Of a stretch of DNA of 34,964 nucleotides, positions 6,828 through 15,285 are shown in pieces. Position 1 is the stretch's first letter. Every line of letters starts with the position of its first letter. Under the pieces are notes generated by a model, which was given only the letters and a program-made list of their open reading frames with translations, was not told the DNA's origin and did no database searches. Made by a program: the position numbers and the translations under genes. Origin of the DNA: Roseateles sp. (GTDB taxonomy: Bacteria; Pseudomonadota; Gammaproteobacteria; Burkholderiales; Burkholderiaceae_C); assembly GCF_019237615.1 (NCBI RefSeq), contig NZ_JAFAGT010000098.1, forward strand, positions 1 to 34,964, in the 5' to 3' direction.

Positions 6828-7544
6828 ATGACCTCCGCCACCAACCCGCCCACCGGCTTGGCGCCGCCTTCGACCGCGGTGACGGAGCCGTTGGCGCGCC
6901 TGCTGCTGCAATGGGGTGTGGCGCCCGCGCCGGCGCCCCCCGTGGCCGAGCGGCTGGGCGGCTGGCTGGGCTGGGCGGATGCCATCGGCCTGTCGCAGGT
7001 GCTGGCCGCCGCGCCGGCCGCCGCAATGGTCAACGCCGCGTCGCACCGCGACGCGCAGGGCTGGGTGGCCGCCGCACTGGACCGGCTGCAGGCCGAGCTG
7101 CTGGCCGGCTTCGACGACGCCGAGCTGGCCGCCGATGCGGCCGCGCCCGCGCCCGACGGCGTGCCGCTGGCCGACCTGCTTGCACCGTTCCGGCTGCACC
7201 ACGCGCAACAGCAGCGCAGCATGGCCGCGCGCATCGCCACGCTGCGCGAACGGCTGCGACCGCGGCTGGCCGAGACGTCGGGCCGGCTGGCACGACTGGC
7301 TCAGCTGGACCTGCTGTTCGAGCGCGCCCTCGCCGCGCAGGAAAAGCCGCTGCTGGGCGGCCTGCCGGCGCTGCTGACGCGCCGCGCCGAGACCCACCAG
7401 GCCGCCGACCCGCGCCACTGGCGCCTGCGCTTCTGGGCCGACCTGCAGCGTGCGCTGCGGGCGGAACTGGACCTTCGACTGCAACCGGTGCTGGGCCTCG
7501 TCGAGGCCTTGCACCAAGAGGCCCCGCCCTCACCCGCACTCTGA
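6828..7544 (+). CDS. DUF3348 family protein, first gene of a MotAB/ZorAB-like cluster
   Basis: This 238-residue, Ala- and Leu-rich, largely helical protein has no signal peptide and no membrane segment, so it is probably cytosolic. Recognisable features are the N-terminal LARLLLQWGV (about 22-31), a central long helix with HHAQQQRSMAARIATLRERL (about 124-143) and the C-terminal half with HWRLRFWADLQRALRAELDL. I assign it to DUF3348 from memory of the conserved Burkholderiales gene order, in which it precedes DUF802, OmpA-family and DUF2894 genes. Its stop is four bases before the ATG of the MotA/ZorA-like gene. The function is unknown; its position suggests a cytosolic partner or regulator of the predicted motor. 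Confidence 0.75.
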   Translation: MTSATNPPTGLAPPSTAVTEPLARLLLQWGVAPAPAPPVAERLGGWLGWADAIGLSQVLAAAPAAAMVNAASHRDAQGWVAAALDRLQAELLAGFDDAELAADAAAPAPDGVPLADLLAPFRLHHAQQQRSMAARIATLRERLRPRLAETSGRLARLAQLDLLFERALAAQEKPLLGGLPALLTRRAETHQAADPRHWRLRFWADLQRALRAELDLRLQPVLGLVEALHQEAPPSPAL

Positions 7545-7548
7545 CCCG

Positions 7549-10194
7549 ATGAACCGTTTCCTGAACACGCTCTACCCCCTCGCGCTGGCCGCCGGCCTGG
7601 CGGGTATCGCCGGCGCCGCGCTGGCCGCGTCGCGCCACCACCCGGTCGCGCTGGCAATGACGTTGCTGATCGCGGCCTTCTTCGCGCTGGGTGCCATGGA
7701 GCTGCGCGTCTTCCGCCGCACCAGCCGTGAGCTGGACGCCGCGCTGGCCACGCCCGCCGACGACGGCTGGCCGGCCCACGTGCCCGCCGCGCTGCGCGCC
7801 GCCGTCCAGCAGCGCCTGGAGGGCCTGCGCGTCGCCTTGCCCGGCCTGGCGCTGGCACCGGCCCTTGCCGGCCTGCTGGTGCTGCTGGGCATGCTGGGCA
7901 CCTTCATCGGCCTGGTCATCACGCTGAGCAGCACCGCGTCGGCGCTGGGCCAGACGGCCGACCTGGCCGCGCTGCGCAACGCCTTGGGCGCGCCAGTGCA
8001 GGGCCTGGGCCTTGCCTTCAGCGCCAGTGTCGCCGGCGTGACGGGTTCGGCCATGTTGGGCCTGATGGTGGCGCTGGCGCGGCGCGAGCGCGCCGCGGTG
8101 TCGGGCCGGCTGGACGCGGCGCTGCTGGGCCGGCTGCGCCCGCTGACGGCCGCCCACCGCCGCGCCGTCGAGCAGCAGGCCGCTGCGTCGGCCGCGGCCG
8201 AGACCGCACAGCAGAACCAGCGTGACCTTGTCGCCCAGCTGCAGCAGTTCGCTCAGCAGATGGCCCAGCAGCTGGTCGCGCAGAACGACCGCTTCCACGG
8301 CGAGACCCGGCAGGCCTACCAGGCGCTGGCCGCCAGCGTGGACACCACGCTGCGCACCAGCCTGGCCGAGAGCGTCGCCCAGGCCGGCGCCGCCATCCGG
8401 CCCGCTGCCGAAGCGGCGATGGCCGGCATCGCCCGCGAGGCTGCGGCACTGCACGAGCGCGTGGGCACGCAGGTGGCCGGGCAGCTCGATGCACTGGGCG
8501 CACGGTTCGAGGCCGGTGCGGCGCAGATCGGCCAGCAGGCCCAGGCCGCCGCGCAGGCGCAGGCCGACGGTCTGGCCCAGCAACGCGAGGCCGCGCTGCA
8601 TCTGCTGGCCGAGGGCGGCGCCACGATGCAACAGGCCGTGCAGCGGCTGGGTGACCGCTGGGCCGCCGAGGCACAGGCCCTGCTCATCGCAATGAACGAG
8701 GCCGCAGCCCGCCAGCAGGCCGCGCAGGCCGAGCACGACGCCCAGCGCCGCGCGGAGGCCCGCGCCGAGGCTGAGGCCCTGGCCCGGCAGCGCGACGCCA
8801 ACGAGCAGTTGCTGGCTGCCCAGCGCGCGGCCGCCCAGCAGCTGCTGGCCGACAGCGGCACCCACGCCCGGGACGCGCTGGCCGAGCTGACCACCGGCTT
8901 CGCCGCGCAGACCCGCGACCTGCTGGACCGCATCGCCGAAACGCAGACCCGCCACGCGGCCCTGCAAGCCGAGATGGACGCGCAGCGCCGCACCGAGGCC
9001 CGCGCCGAGGCTGAGGCCCTGGCACGGCAGCGCGACGCCAACGAGCAGTTGCTGGCCGCCCAGCGCGCGGCCGCCCAGCAGCTGCTGACCGACAGCGCCA
9101 CCCGCGCCCAGGACGCGCTGACCGAGCTGACCACCGGCTTTGCCGCGCAGACCCGCGACCTGCTGGATCGCATCGCCGACACGCAGACCGGCCACGCGGC
9201 CCTGCAAGCCGAGATGGACGCGCAGCGCAGCGCCGAGGCCCGTGCCGAGGCTGAGGCCCTCGCCCGGCAGCGCGACGCTAACGAACAACTGCTGGCCGCA
9301 CAGCGCGAAGCTGCACAGCAACTGCTGGCCACCAGCGGCCAGCGCGCGCAGGAGGCCCTGGCTGAGTTGAGCGCCGGCTTCGCCGCGCAGACGCAGTCCG
9401 CCATCGCCGCGCTGTCCAGCGCGCATGGCCAGCTGCAGTCGGCCCAGGCGGCGCACGACGCCGAGCGCCTGGCCGCTTGGCGCAGCGAGCTGCACGCCGC
9501 GGGCGCCGCCCAGCTCGCGCAGCAGCAGCAACTGGCCGACGGCCTGCTGGGCCACACACGCGAGCTGGTGGCACAGGGCCAGGCCCAGGCCCAGACGGCG
9601 CTGAGCGAAGCCGGCGCACTGCTGAAGGCCGCCGGCGAGGCGCCGCGCGCTGCGGTGGAGGTGGTCGCCGCGCTGCGCGAGCAGCTGGCGCAAAGCCAGG
9701 CCCAGGACCGCGCGGCGCTGGCGGAGCGCGCCGAGCTGATGCAGACCGTGTCAACGCTGCTGGCCTCGCTGCAGCAGGCCGCCGGCGAGCAGCGCGCGGC
9801 CACCGATGCGCTGCTCGCCAGCGCGGCGTCCCAGGTCGATGCGCTGGTGGGCAGTTCCGCCACCCAGCTCGAGGCCTTGAGCCAGAGCTTCACCCAGCAG
9901 GCCGACGCGACGGGCCGGACGCTGGCCGAGGCCGCGACGAACCTGGCCGCCAGCGCCGCCGAGATGGGCAGCCTGGGCGAGGGCTTCGGCGCCGCTGTGG
10001 AGCAGTTCCAGGGCACCAACGCGCAGCTCATGCAGCACCTGGCCGCGCTGGAGGAGCGCCTCGCTGGCGCGATGACGCGCAGCGACGAGCAACTGGGCTA
10101 TTACGTGGCCCAGGCGCGCGAGGTCATCGACCTCTGCCTGGGTTCGCAGAAGGCGGTGCTGGACGCGCTGCAGGGAGGCGCCGCGCATGGATGA
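7549..10194 (+). CDS. MotA/ExbB/ZorA-like membrane protein with long repeat-bearing coiled-coil tail (DUF802)
   Basis: The 881-residue product has two N-terminal membrane helices (about 8-27 and 33-52), then a second helix pair. The third (about 103-126) contains LGMLGTFIGL, which matches the GLLGT-GI motif of MotA/TolQ/ExbB proteins. The fourth (about 152-177) contains GLAFSASVAGVTGSAMLG. From about residue 195 to the end it is a highly charged, Gln- and Ala-rich helical tail of nearly 690 residues, predicted cytoplasmic. That tail includes 80-residue tandem repeats at 404-643, which correspond to the DUF802 repeat. This architecture equals ZorA of Zorya, whose long tail hangs from the motor into the cytoplasm. 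The start at 7549 lies four bases after DUF3348. Its 3' end overlaps the MotB-like gene by eight bases. Target and ion specificity are unknown. Confidence 0.8.
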   Translation: MNRFLNTLYPLALAAGLAGIAGAALAASRHHPVALAMTLLIAAFFALGAMELRVFRRTSRELDAALATPADDGWPAHVPAALRAAVQQRLEGLRVALPGLALAPALAGLLVLLGMLGTFIGLVITLSSTASALGQTADLAALRNALGAPVQGLGLAFSASVAGVTGSAMLGLMVALARRERAAVSGRLDAALLGRLRPLTAAHRRAVEQQAAASAAAETAQQNQRDLVAQLQQFAQQMAQQLVAQNDRFHGETRQAYQALAASVDTTLRTSLAESVAQAGAAIRPAAEAAMAGIAREAAALHERVGTQVAGQLDALGARFEAGAAQIGQQAQAAAQAQADGLAQQREAALHLLAEGGATMQQAVQRLGDRWAAEAQALLIAMNEAAARQQAAQAEHDAQRRAEARAEAEALARQRDANEQLLAAQRAAAQQLLADSGTHARDALAELTTGFAAQTRDLLDRIAETQTRHAALQAEMDAQRRTEARAEAEALARQRDANEQLLAAQRAAAQQLLTDSATRAQDALTELTTGFAAQTRDLLDRIADTQTGHAALQAEMDAQRSAEARAEAEALARQRDANEQLLAAQREAAQQLLATSGQRAQEALAELSAGFAAQTQSAIAALSSAHGQLQSAQAAHDAERLAAWRSELHAAGAAQLAQQQQLADGLLGHTRELVAQGQAQAQTALSEAGALLKAAGEAPRAAVEVVAALREQLAQSQAQDRAALAERAELMQTVSTLLASLQQAAGEQRAATDALLASAASQVDALVGSSATQLEALSQSFTQQADATGRTLAEAATNLAASAAEMGSLGEGFGAAVEQFQGTNAQLMQHLAALEERLAGAMTRSDEQLGYYVAQAREVIDLCLGSQKAVLDALQGGAAHG
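8758..9396 (+). repeat. Tandem 240-nt repeats inside the DUF802 gene
   Basis: Units begin at 8758, 8998 and 9238, exactly 240 nt (80 codons) apart. Each starts with ARAEAEALARQRDANEQLLA. Units one and two differ at 9 of 80 residues; the third is similar for about 53 residues and then diverges. The partial match before the first unit (8710-8757) resembles a unit end. Exact period and high DNA identity point to recent duplication or ongoing homogenisation that lengthens the coiled coil in steps of 80 residues. Confidence 0.9.
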
Positions 10195-10843
10195 GCCGCT
10201 GGAGCTGGAACAGGAAGGCGTCGGCACGCCCGCCTGGGCGGCCTTCGGCGACCTGATGGCCGGCGTGCTGGGCGCCTTCGTGCTGGTGCTGGCCGCGGCA
10301 CTGGTGGGCCAGTTGGACCTGGCCAACCGCCTGGAGGCCGAGGTGCAGCAGCGCCAGGCCGAGCAGGCCCGTCGCGAGGCGCTGGAGCGCGCGCTGGCCG
10401 GCCCGCTGGCGGATGGGCGCATCACGCTGGTGGAGGGCCGTATCGGCATTAGCGGTGCGGTGCTGTTCGCGGTCGGCTCGGACCAGCTGCATGCCGACGG
10501 CCGCGCGCTGCTGAAGAAGCTGGCCGCGCCGCTGCGTACCTATCTGGCGCAGCGAGACGAGATCCTGATGGTCAGCGGCTTCACCGATGACCGCGGCCTC
10601 GTCACCGGCAAGGACGCGCCCCGCTTTGCCGACAACCTGGAGCTGTCGGCCCAGCGGGCGCTGACCGTCACGCGCGTACTGATGGCCGAGGGCCTGCCAC
10701 CTGACGCCTTGTTCGCCGCCGCCTTCGGGCCGCAGCAGCCGGTGGCGTCCAACGACGACGCTGCAGGGCGGGCGCTGAACCGGCGCGTGGAGATCGCGCC
10801 CACGCCGCGGCCGAAACGCGCCGCGGCCTCGACACCGCCATGA
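10187..10843 (+). CDS. MotB/ZorB-like protein with OmpA peptidoglycan-binding domain
   Basis: The 218-residue protein has a short cytosolic N-terminus, then WAAFGDLMAGVLGAFVLVLA, where D22 sits at the start of the only membrane helix (about 22-42). This is the position of the proton-binding Asp of MotB and ZorB. A short coiled stretch (about 44-72) leads to an OmpA-like domain (about 80-205). That domain has FAVGSDQLHADGRALL, the VSGFTDDRG turn with T133-D134, NLELSAQRA and the peptidoglycan-binding NRRVEI (198-203). It should anchor to peptidoglycan in the periplasm and form an ion channel with the preceding gene product. It overlaps its neighbours by 8 and 4 bases, so tight stoichiometric coupling is likely. 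The very basic Pro-rich tail is unusual. Confidence 0.85.
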   Translation: MDEPLELEQEGVGTPAWAAFGDLMAGVLGAFVLVLAAALVGQLDLANRLEAEVQQRQAEQARREALERALAGPLADGRITLVEGRIGISGAVLFAVGSDQLHADGRALLKKLAAPLRTYLAQRDEILMVSGFTDDRGLVTGKDAPRFADNLELSAQRALTVTRVLMAEGLPPDALFAAAFGPQQPVASNDDAAGRALNRRVEIAPTPRPKRAAASTPP

Positions 10844-11370
10844 CGGCGCTGGACGACCCCCTCGCCTGGGCCGAGGCGCAGGCCTCGGGCGATCCGGTGC
10901 GCCAGCGCGTGCTGCAAGCGCTGGCAAGGCGCGCGTCCGCGCTGCCGCCGGGCGCGCTGCGCGAACGGCTCGTGTCCCGCCTCGTGCAGCGGGCCCAGGC
11001 CCTGCCCCTCGTGCCGCCGGCGCGGCGGGTCGCACACGCCGCCAGCCCGCTGGCCGAGCTCGTCGCCACGCTGCAGACGGCCGCCAGCACCGAGCTGCGC
11101 AATGTGCATGCCCACCGCCGCACCTGGAACGCGCTGCGCCTGACGCGCCGCATGGCCGAGGTCAGTGCGCCAGTGCCCGAGCATCTCGGCCCGCTGAACA
11201 GCCAGGTGCTGGCGGCCCGCGCGCTGCAGCAGCTGCAGGCGCTGGCGCCCGACTACTTGCAACGCCTGCTGACCCAGCTCGACGCGCTGGCTGCGCTGGC
11301 GCCGCTGAGGGCCGATGCGGAGAAGCCGGCCCGGCCCGCGGCGCGCAAGCCGGCCACCGGCAAGCGCTAG
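10840..11370 (+). CDS. DUF2894 family protein, last gene of the MotAB/ZorAB-like cluster
   Basis: This is a 176-residue helical protein with no signal or membrane segment. It starts MTALDDPLAWAEAQASGDPV. Its middle has TASTELRNVHAHRRTWNALR (about 87-106), and its C-terminus is Lys- and Pro-rich (about 155-176). It is assigned to DUF2894 from the conserved gene order and the LRNVHAHRRTW segment. The ATG overlaps the stop of the MotB-like gene (ATGA). No enzymatic motif is visible. It is not a ZorC, ZorD or ZorE protein: no helicase, nuclease or EH-signature motifs are seen. A role as a cytosolic partner of the motor is inferred from co-occurrence only. Confidence 0.72.
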   Translation: MTALDDPLAWAEAQASGDPVRQRVLQALARRASALPPGALRERLVSRLVQRAQALPLVPPARRVAHAASPLAELVATLQTAASTELRNVHAHRRTWNALRLTRRMAEVSAPVPEHLGPLNSQVLAARALQQLQALAPDYLQRLLTQLDALAALAPLRADAEKPARPAARKPATGKR

Positions 11371-11501
11371 CCCGGCGGCGCCTCGGCCATCACCTGCCGG
11401 CATACCCGCTGCGCCGTCGGGCATGGCTACCTGCGGGCTCTCCCGAACAGGCCGGACGGGTTGCGCTGCAACAATCCGGGTTCGGCCACCGCCTCCTCGA
11501 C

Positions 11502-12413
11502 ATGAAGTACCTCTCCCGCGTTCTCGCCGCCCTCCCCGCCCTGCTGCTCGCCGCCTGCGCCAGCGTGCCTGCGCCAGCGCCTGCCCCGGTCTCGCCGGGT
11601 GGCGCCGCGACGCCGGCGACCGCCGTGCGCGCGCCCCACATCGACCGCAGCTACACGTCGCAGAACCAGGACAGCCGCGCCCTCTACATCGTGCTGCACT
11701 ACACGGTGCTGGACTGGGAGAAGTCGCTGAAGGTGCTGACCACCGGCGGCCAGGTGTCGGCCCATTACCTGGTGCGCGACAACCCGGTGGCCAGCTACGC
11801 GCTGGTCGACGAGAACCGCCGCGCCTGGCATGCCGGCGCCAGCTACTGGGCCGGCAACACCAACCTGAACTCGTCCTCCATCGGCATCGAGATCGTCAAC
11901 CCTGGCTATGTGGACGGCCCCGGCGGCCGCGTCTACGCGCCCTTCCCGCAGGCCCAGATCGACGAGGTCATCGCGCTGGTGCGCGACATCCAGAAGCGCC
12001 ACAACATCCGACCTGAGCGCATCATCGGCCACGCCGACATCGCGCCCGGCCGCAAGCAGGACCCCGGCCCCAGCTTCCCGTGGAAGCAGTTCGCCGACGC
12101 CGGCCTCATCCCCTGGCCGGACGGCCCGCTGACGCTGGTGAAGACGTTGGAGCACGAGGTCGCGCCGCGCGACGTGGCCTGGCTGCAGGACCGCCTCGCG
12201 CGCATCGGCTACAACGTGTCGCGCTCGGGCCAGATGGACGTGCTGACCAGGGAGGTCATCTCGACCTTCCAGATGAAGTACCGCCAGCGCGACATCTCGG
12301 GGGTGCTGGACGCCGAGACCGCCGCGCTGATCGACGTGGCCTCCACGCCCAGCGCGATGCGGGTCAGCGGCGCGCCGGAGAACGAGACGCGGCCGTACAC
12401 GTCGCGCTGGTAA
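11502..12413 (+). CDS. amiD: N-acetylmuramoyl-L-alanine amidase, outer-membrane lipoprotein (AmiD-like)
   Basis: The 303-residue protein begins with a lipoprotein signal, [10 protein letters not shown], with lipidated C19, and a Pro/Ala-rich linker to about residue 45. The Amidase_2 domain (about 55-205) has the zinc ligands H66 (IVLHYT), H177 and D187 (GHADIAPGRKQDPGP) and the catalytic-region GIEIVNPGY with E130. A peptidoglycan-binding domain follows (about 220-285, from WLQDRLARIGYNV). The family cleaves the bond between N-acetylmuramic acid and L-alanine, releasing stem peptides from muropeptides. It is followed after nine bases by a peptide ABC transporter, suggesting that released peptides are imported. 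Ser at position 21 after the Cys does not suggest inner-membrane retention, so outer membrane is likely. Confidence 0.87.
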   Translation: MKYLSRVLAALPALLLAACASVPAPAPAPVSPGGAATPATAVRAPHIDRSYTSQNQDSRALYIVLHYTVLDWEKSLKVLTTGGQVSAHYLVRDNPVASYALVDENRRAWHAGASYWAGNTNLNSSSIGIEIVNPGYVDGPGGRVYAPFPQAQIDEVIALVRDIQKRHNIRPERIIGHADIAPGRKQDPGPSFPWKQFADAGLIPWPDGPLTLVKTLEHEVAPRDVAWLQDRLARIGYNVSRSGQMDVLTREVISTFQMKYRQRDISGVLDAETAALIDVASTPSAMRVSGAPENETRPYTSRW

Positions 12414-12422
12414 TCCCCGCGG

Positions 12423-13436
12423 ATGCTCGCCTTCCTGCTCAAACGCCTGGCCACGCTGGTGCCGACATTGATCGGCATCACCCTCGTCGCCTTCGGCCTG
12501 ATCCGCCTGGTGCCTGGTGACCCCATCGAGGTCATGATGGGCGAGCGCCGGCTGGACCCCGAGGCCCATGCCGCGCTGGTGAAGCGCATGGGCCTGGACC
12601 AGCCGCTGCCCGTGCAGTACGCGGACTACGTGGGCAAGCTTTTGCATGGCGACCTGGGCCAGAGCCTGGTCAGCCGCGAGCCTGTCAGCAAGGAGTTCGC
12701 CGCGCTGTTCCCAGCCACCGTGGAGCTGGCCACCGCCGCACTGGTGTTCGCAGTGGGCTTCGGCCTGCTGCTGGGCGTCAGCGCGGGGCTCAAGCGTGGC
12801 TCGCTGCTGGACCAGGGCGTCATGGGCATGGCCACCGTGGGCTACTCCATGCCGGTGTTCTGGTGGGGGCTGATCCTCATCATGTTCTTCTCGGTTCAGC
12901 TCGGCTGGACGCCGGTGTCGGGCCGCATCGGCATCGAGTACGACCCCGAGCGTGTGACCGGCTTCATGCTGATCGACGCCTGGCTCAGCGACGAGGAAGG
13001 CGCGTTCAAGTCCGCACTGATGCACCTGATCCTGCCGGCGCTGGTGCTGGGCACCAGCACGCTGGCCGTCGTCGCGCGCATGACGCGCTCGTCCATGCTG
13101 GAGGTGCTGCGCGAGGACTATGTGCGCACCGCGCGGGCCAAGGGCCTCTCGCCGGCGCGCGTGGTCATCGTGCATGCGCTGCGCAATGCGCTGATCCCGG
13201 TGCTGACGGTGGTGGGCCTGCAGACCGGCAGCCTGCTGGCCGGCGCCGTACTGACCGAGACCATCTTCTCCTGGCCCGGCATCGGCAAATGGCTGATCGA
13301 CTCGATCGCGCGGCGCGACTATCCGGTCGTGCAGGCCGGCATCCTGATCTCGGCGCTGACCTTCATCGTCGTGAATCTGGTCGTGGACCTGTTGTACGGC
13401 GTCGTGAATCCGCGGATTCGTGGCGGGGGACATTGA
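12423..13436 (+). CDS. Peptide ABC transporter permease, DppB/OppB type
   Basis: This 337-residue inner-membrane protein has six predicted helices. The N-terminal MLAFLLKRLATLVPTLIGIT and the LVPGDPIEVMMGERRLDPE loop are characteristic of the first permease of di- and oligopeptide importers. The EAA loop that contacts the ATPases is EVLREDYVRTARAKGLSPARV (about residues 226-246, shown without its final residue pair), followed by HALRNALIPVLTVVGLQ. It is encoded nine bases after the AmiD-like amidase, and its stop overlaps the next ATG by one base. The pairing with a muropeptide amidase suggests murein peptides as substrate, but a general peptide transporter is equally compatible with the sequence. 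Confidence 0.88.
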   Translation: MLAFLLKRLATLVPTLIGITLVAFGLIRLVPGDPIEVMMGERRLDPEAHAALVKRMGLDQPLPVQYADYVGKLLHGDLGQSLVSREPVSKEFAALFPATVELATAALVFAVGFGLLLGVSAGLKRGSLLDQGVMGMATVGYSMPVFWWGLILIMFFSVQLGWTPVSGRIGIEYDPERVTGFMLIDAWLSDEEGAFKSALMHLILPALVLGTSTLAVVARMTRSSMLEVLREDYVRTARAKGLSPARVVIVHALRNALIPVLTVVGLQTGSLLAGAVLTETIFSWPGIGKWLIDSIARRDYPVVQAGILISALTFIVVNLVVDLLYGVVNPRIRGGGH

Positions 13437-14332
13437 TGAGCGCCGTGATTGAGAAACCCATGGAGCCGCCCGGCCCCCTGCGCGAGTTCTGGCTGGGCTT
13501 TGCCGCCAACCGCGGCGCGCTGATCGCACTGATCGTGTTCGCCGTCATCGCGCTGGCGTCCCTCTTCGCGCCGCTGATCGCGCCGCACGACCCCATCGAG
13601 CAGTACCGCGACTTCATGCTGACGCCACCCGCCTGGGATCAGGACGGCAGCACGCGCTTCTTGCTGGGCACCGACGAGCTGGGCCGCGACATGCTGAGCC
13701 GACTGCTGCATGGCGGTCGCGTGTCGCTGGGCATAGGCCTGGCGGCGGTGATGATGTCGCTGCTGCCAGGCGTCATGCTGGGCCTGTGCGCTTCCTTCTT
13801 CCAGCGCCTGCTGTCGCCGGCCATCATGCGCGTGATGGACATCGTGCTGGCGCTGCCCGCACTGCTGCTGGCCATCTGCGTCATCACCATCCTGGGCCCC
13901 GGCCTCGTCAACACCGTCATCGCGATCGCCATCGGCGCGCTGCCGGGCTATGTGCGGCTGACGCGCGCGGCGGCGCTGGCCGAGATCGGCCGCGACTACG
14001 TGACGGCCAGCCGCGTGGCCGGTGCCGGCGTCGCGCGGCTGATGTTCGTGACCGTGCTGCCCAACTGCATGGCGCCGCTGATCGTCAACGCGACGCTGTC
14101 GTTCTCGTCGGCCATCCTCGAAACCGCAGGCCTGGGATTCCTGGGCCTGGGCGTGCAGGCGCCCACGCCCGAGTGGGGCACCATGCTGTCGGCGGCGCGC
14201 GACTACATCACGCGGGCGCCCTGGGTCGTCACGCTGCCGGGCCTGACCATCCTCGTGACCGTGCTGGCCATCAACCTGATGGGCGACGGGCTGCGCGATG
14301 CGCTGGACCCGAAGCTGAAGAAAGTGTCCTGA
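13436..14332 (+). CDS. Peptide ABC transporter permease, DppC/OppC type
   Basis: This 298-residue permease has a short cytosolic N-terminus and six helices. Family motifs are [20 protein letters not shown] (about 74-93), the EAA loop [17 protein letters not shown], and [20 protein letters not shown] with EWGTMLS. DppC-type permeases pair with DppB-type subunits to form the membrane channel. The ATG overlaps the preceding stop by one base (TGATG), and the next gene is joined the same way, so the four genes are translationally coupled. I start here because the SAVIEKP leader is the normal short N-terminus; the frame is open far upstream only as an overlap artefact. Confidence 0.88.
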   Translation: MSAVIEKPMEPPGPLREFWLGFAANRGALIALIVFAVIALASLFAPLIAPHDPIEQYRDFMLTPPAWDQDGSTRFLLGTDELGRDMLSRLLHGGRVSLGIGLAAVMMSLLPGVMLGLCASFFQRLLSPAIMRVMDIVLALPALLLAICVITILGPGLVNTVIAIAIGALPGYVRLTRAAALAEIGRDYVTASRVAGAGVARLMFVTVLPNCMAPLIVNATLSFSSAILETAGLGFLGLGVQAPTPEWGTMLSAARDYITRAPWVVTLPGLTILVTVLAINLMGDGLRDALDPKLKKVS

Positions 14333-15285
14333 TGCCGGCGCTGTTGAACATCCGCAACCTGCGCGTGCAGTTTGGCAACTTCCCCGCCGTGGACGGCGTG
14401 GACCTGACGCTTGAGGCCGGCGAGCTGCTGGGCATCGTCGGCGAATCGGGCTCCGGCAAGTCGGTGACCATGCTGGCGCTGATGGGTCTCATCGACGCGC
14501 CCGGCAAGGTCACGGCCGATGCCGTCGAGTTCCAGGGCCGCGACCTGCTCAAGCTCTCGGCCAGGGAGCGCCGCAGGCTGATCGGCCGCGACGTGGCCAT
14601 GGTGTTCCAGGATGCGCTGACCAGCCTCAACCCCAGCTACACCGTCGGTGCGCAGATCGCCGAGGTGCTGAAGGCGCACCTGGGCCTGCGCGGGTCCGCC
14701 GCCAGGAAGCGTGTCGTCGAGCTGCTGGAGCAGGTGGAGATCCCCGACGCCGCCAACCGCGCCAACGCCTATCCGCACCAGCTCTCCGGCGGCATGAACC
14801 AGCGCGTGATGATCGCGATGGCCATTGCCTGCGGACCCAGGCTGCTGATCGCCGACGAGCCGACGACGGCGCTGGACGTGACCATCCAGGCCCAGATCAT
14901 GGCGCTGCTGCTGAAGCTGCAGCGCGAGCAGGGCATGGGCCTCATCATGATCACGCACGACCTCGCGGTGGTCGCCGAGATGGCCCAGCGCGTGGCCGTC
15001 ATGTACGCCGGCCAGGTTGTCGAGACCGGCGCCGTGCCGGGCCTGTTCGACGCGCCGCGCCATCCGTACACGAACGCGCTGCTGGCCGCGATTCCCGAGC
15101 ACAACAAGGGCGCGAAGCGCCTGTCGGCCCTGCCCGGCATCGTGCCCGGCGCGCTGGACCGGCCCGCGGGCTGCCTGCTGTCGCCGCGCTGCCCGCGCGT
15201 GCAGGAGCGTTGCCGCGCCGAACGCCCGGCGCTGGAGGACGGCGTGCGCTGCTTCTTCCCCGTCGAGGAGGCGGCCCATGTCTGA
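14332..15285 (+). CDS. Peptide ABC transporter ATP-binding protein, DppD/OppD type
   Basis: The 317-residue ATPase has Walker A GESGSGKS (about 39-46), Q-loop [13 protein letters not shown], the signature [16 protein letters not shown], Walker [13 protein letters not shown] and the H-loop ITHD. The C-terminal oligopeptide/dipeptide extension has the Cys cluster [15 protein letters not shown], known in this family to bind an iron-sulfur cluster in some members. The start overlaps the preceding gene by one base, and the end overlaps the second ATPase by eight. It energises import together with the next gene product as a heterodimer. Confidence 0.9.
   Translation: MPALLNIRNLRVQFGNFPAVDGVDLTLEAGELLGIVGESGSGKSVTMLALMGLIDAPGKVTADAVEFQGRDLLKLSARERRRLIGRDVAMVFQDALTSLNPSYTVGAQIAEVLKAHLGLRGSAARKRVVELLEQVEIPDAANRANAYPHQLSGGMNQRVMIAMAIACGPRLLIADEPTTALDVTIQAQIMALLLKLQREQGMGLIMITHDLAVVAEMAQRVAVMYAGQVVETGAVPGLFDAPRHPYTNALLAAIPEHNKGAKRLSALPGIVPGALDRPAGCLLSPRCPRVQERCRAERPALEDGVRCFFPVEEAAHV

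Noticed and set aside
8758-9396. Repeats as a CRISPR array or intergenic repeat element
   Set aside because: The units are 240 nt, contiguous, without spacers, and keep one coding frame.
7030-9693. Very long minus-strand frames opposite the motor and other genes
   Set aside because: They are Leu-, Gly- and Gln-rich shadows of the GC-skewed codon positions on the plus strand; the plus-strand reading has membrane helices, motifs and tight operon spacing.
6828-11370. Calling the cluster a complete Zorya system
   Set aside because: Only the ZorA/ZorB-like pair is present; the flanking proteins show no helicase, nuclease or ZorE motifs.
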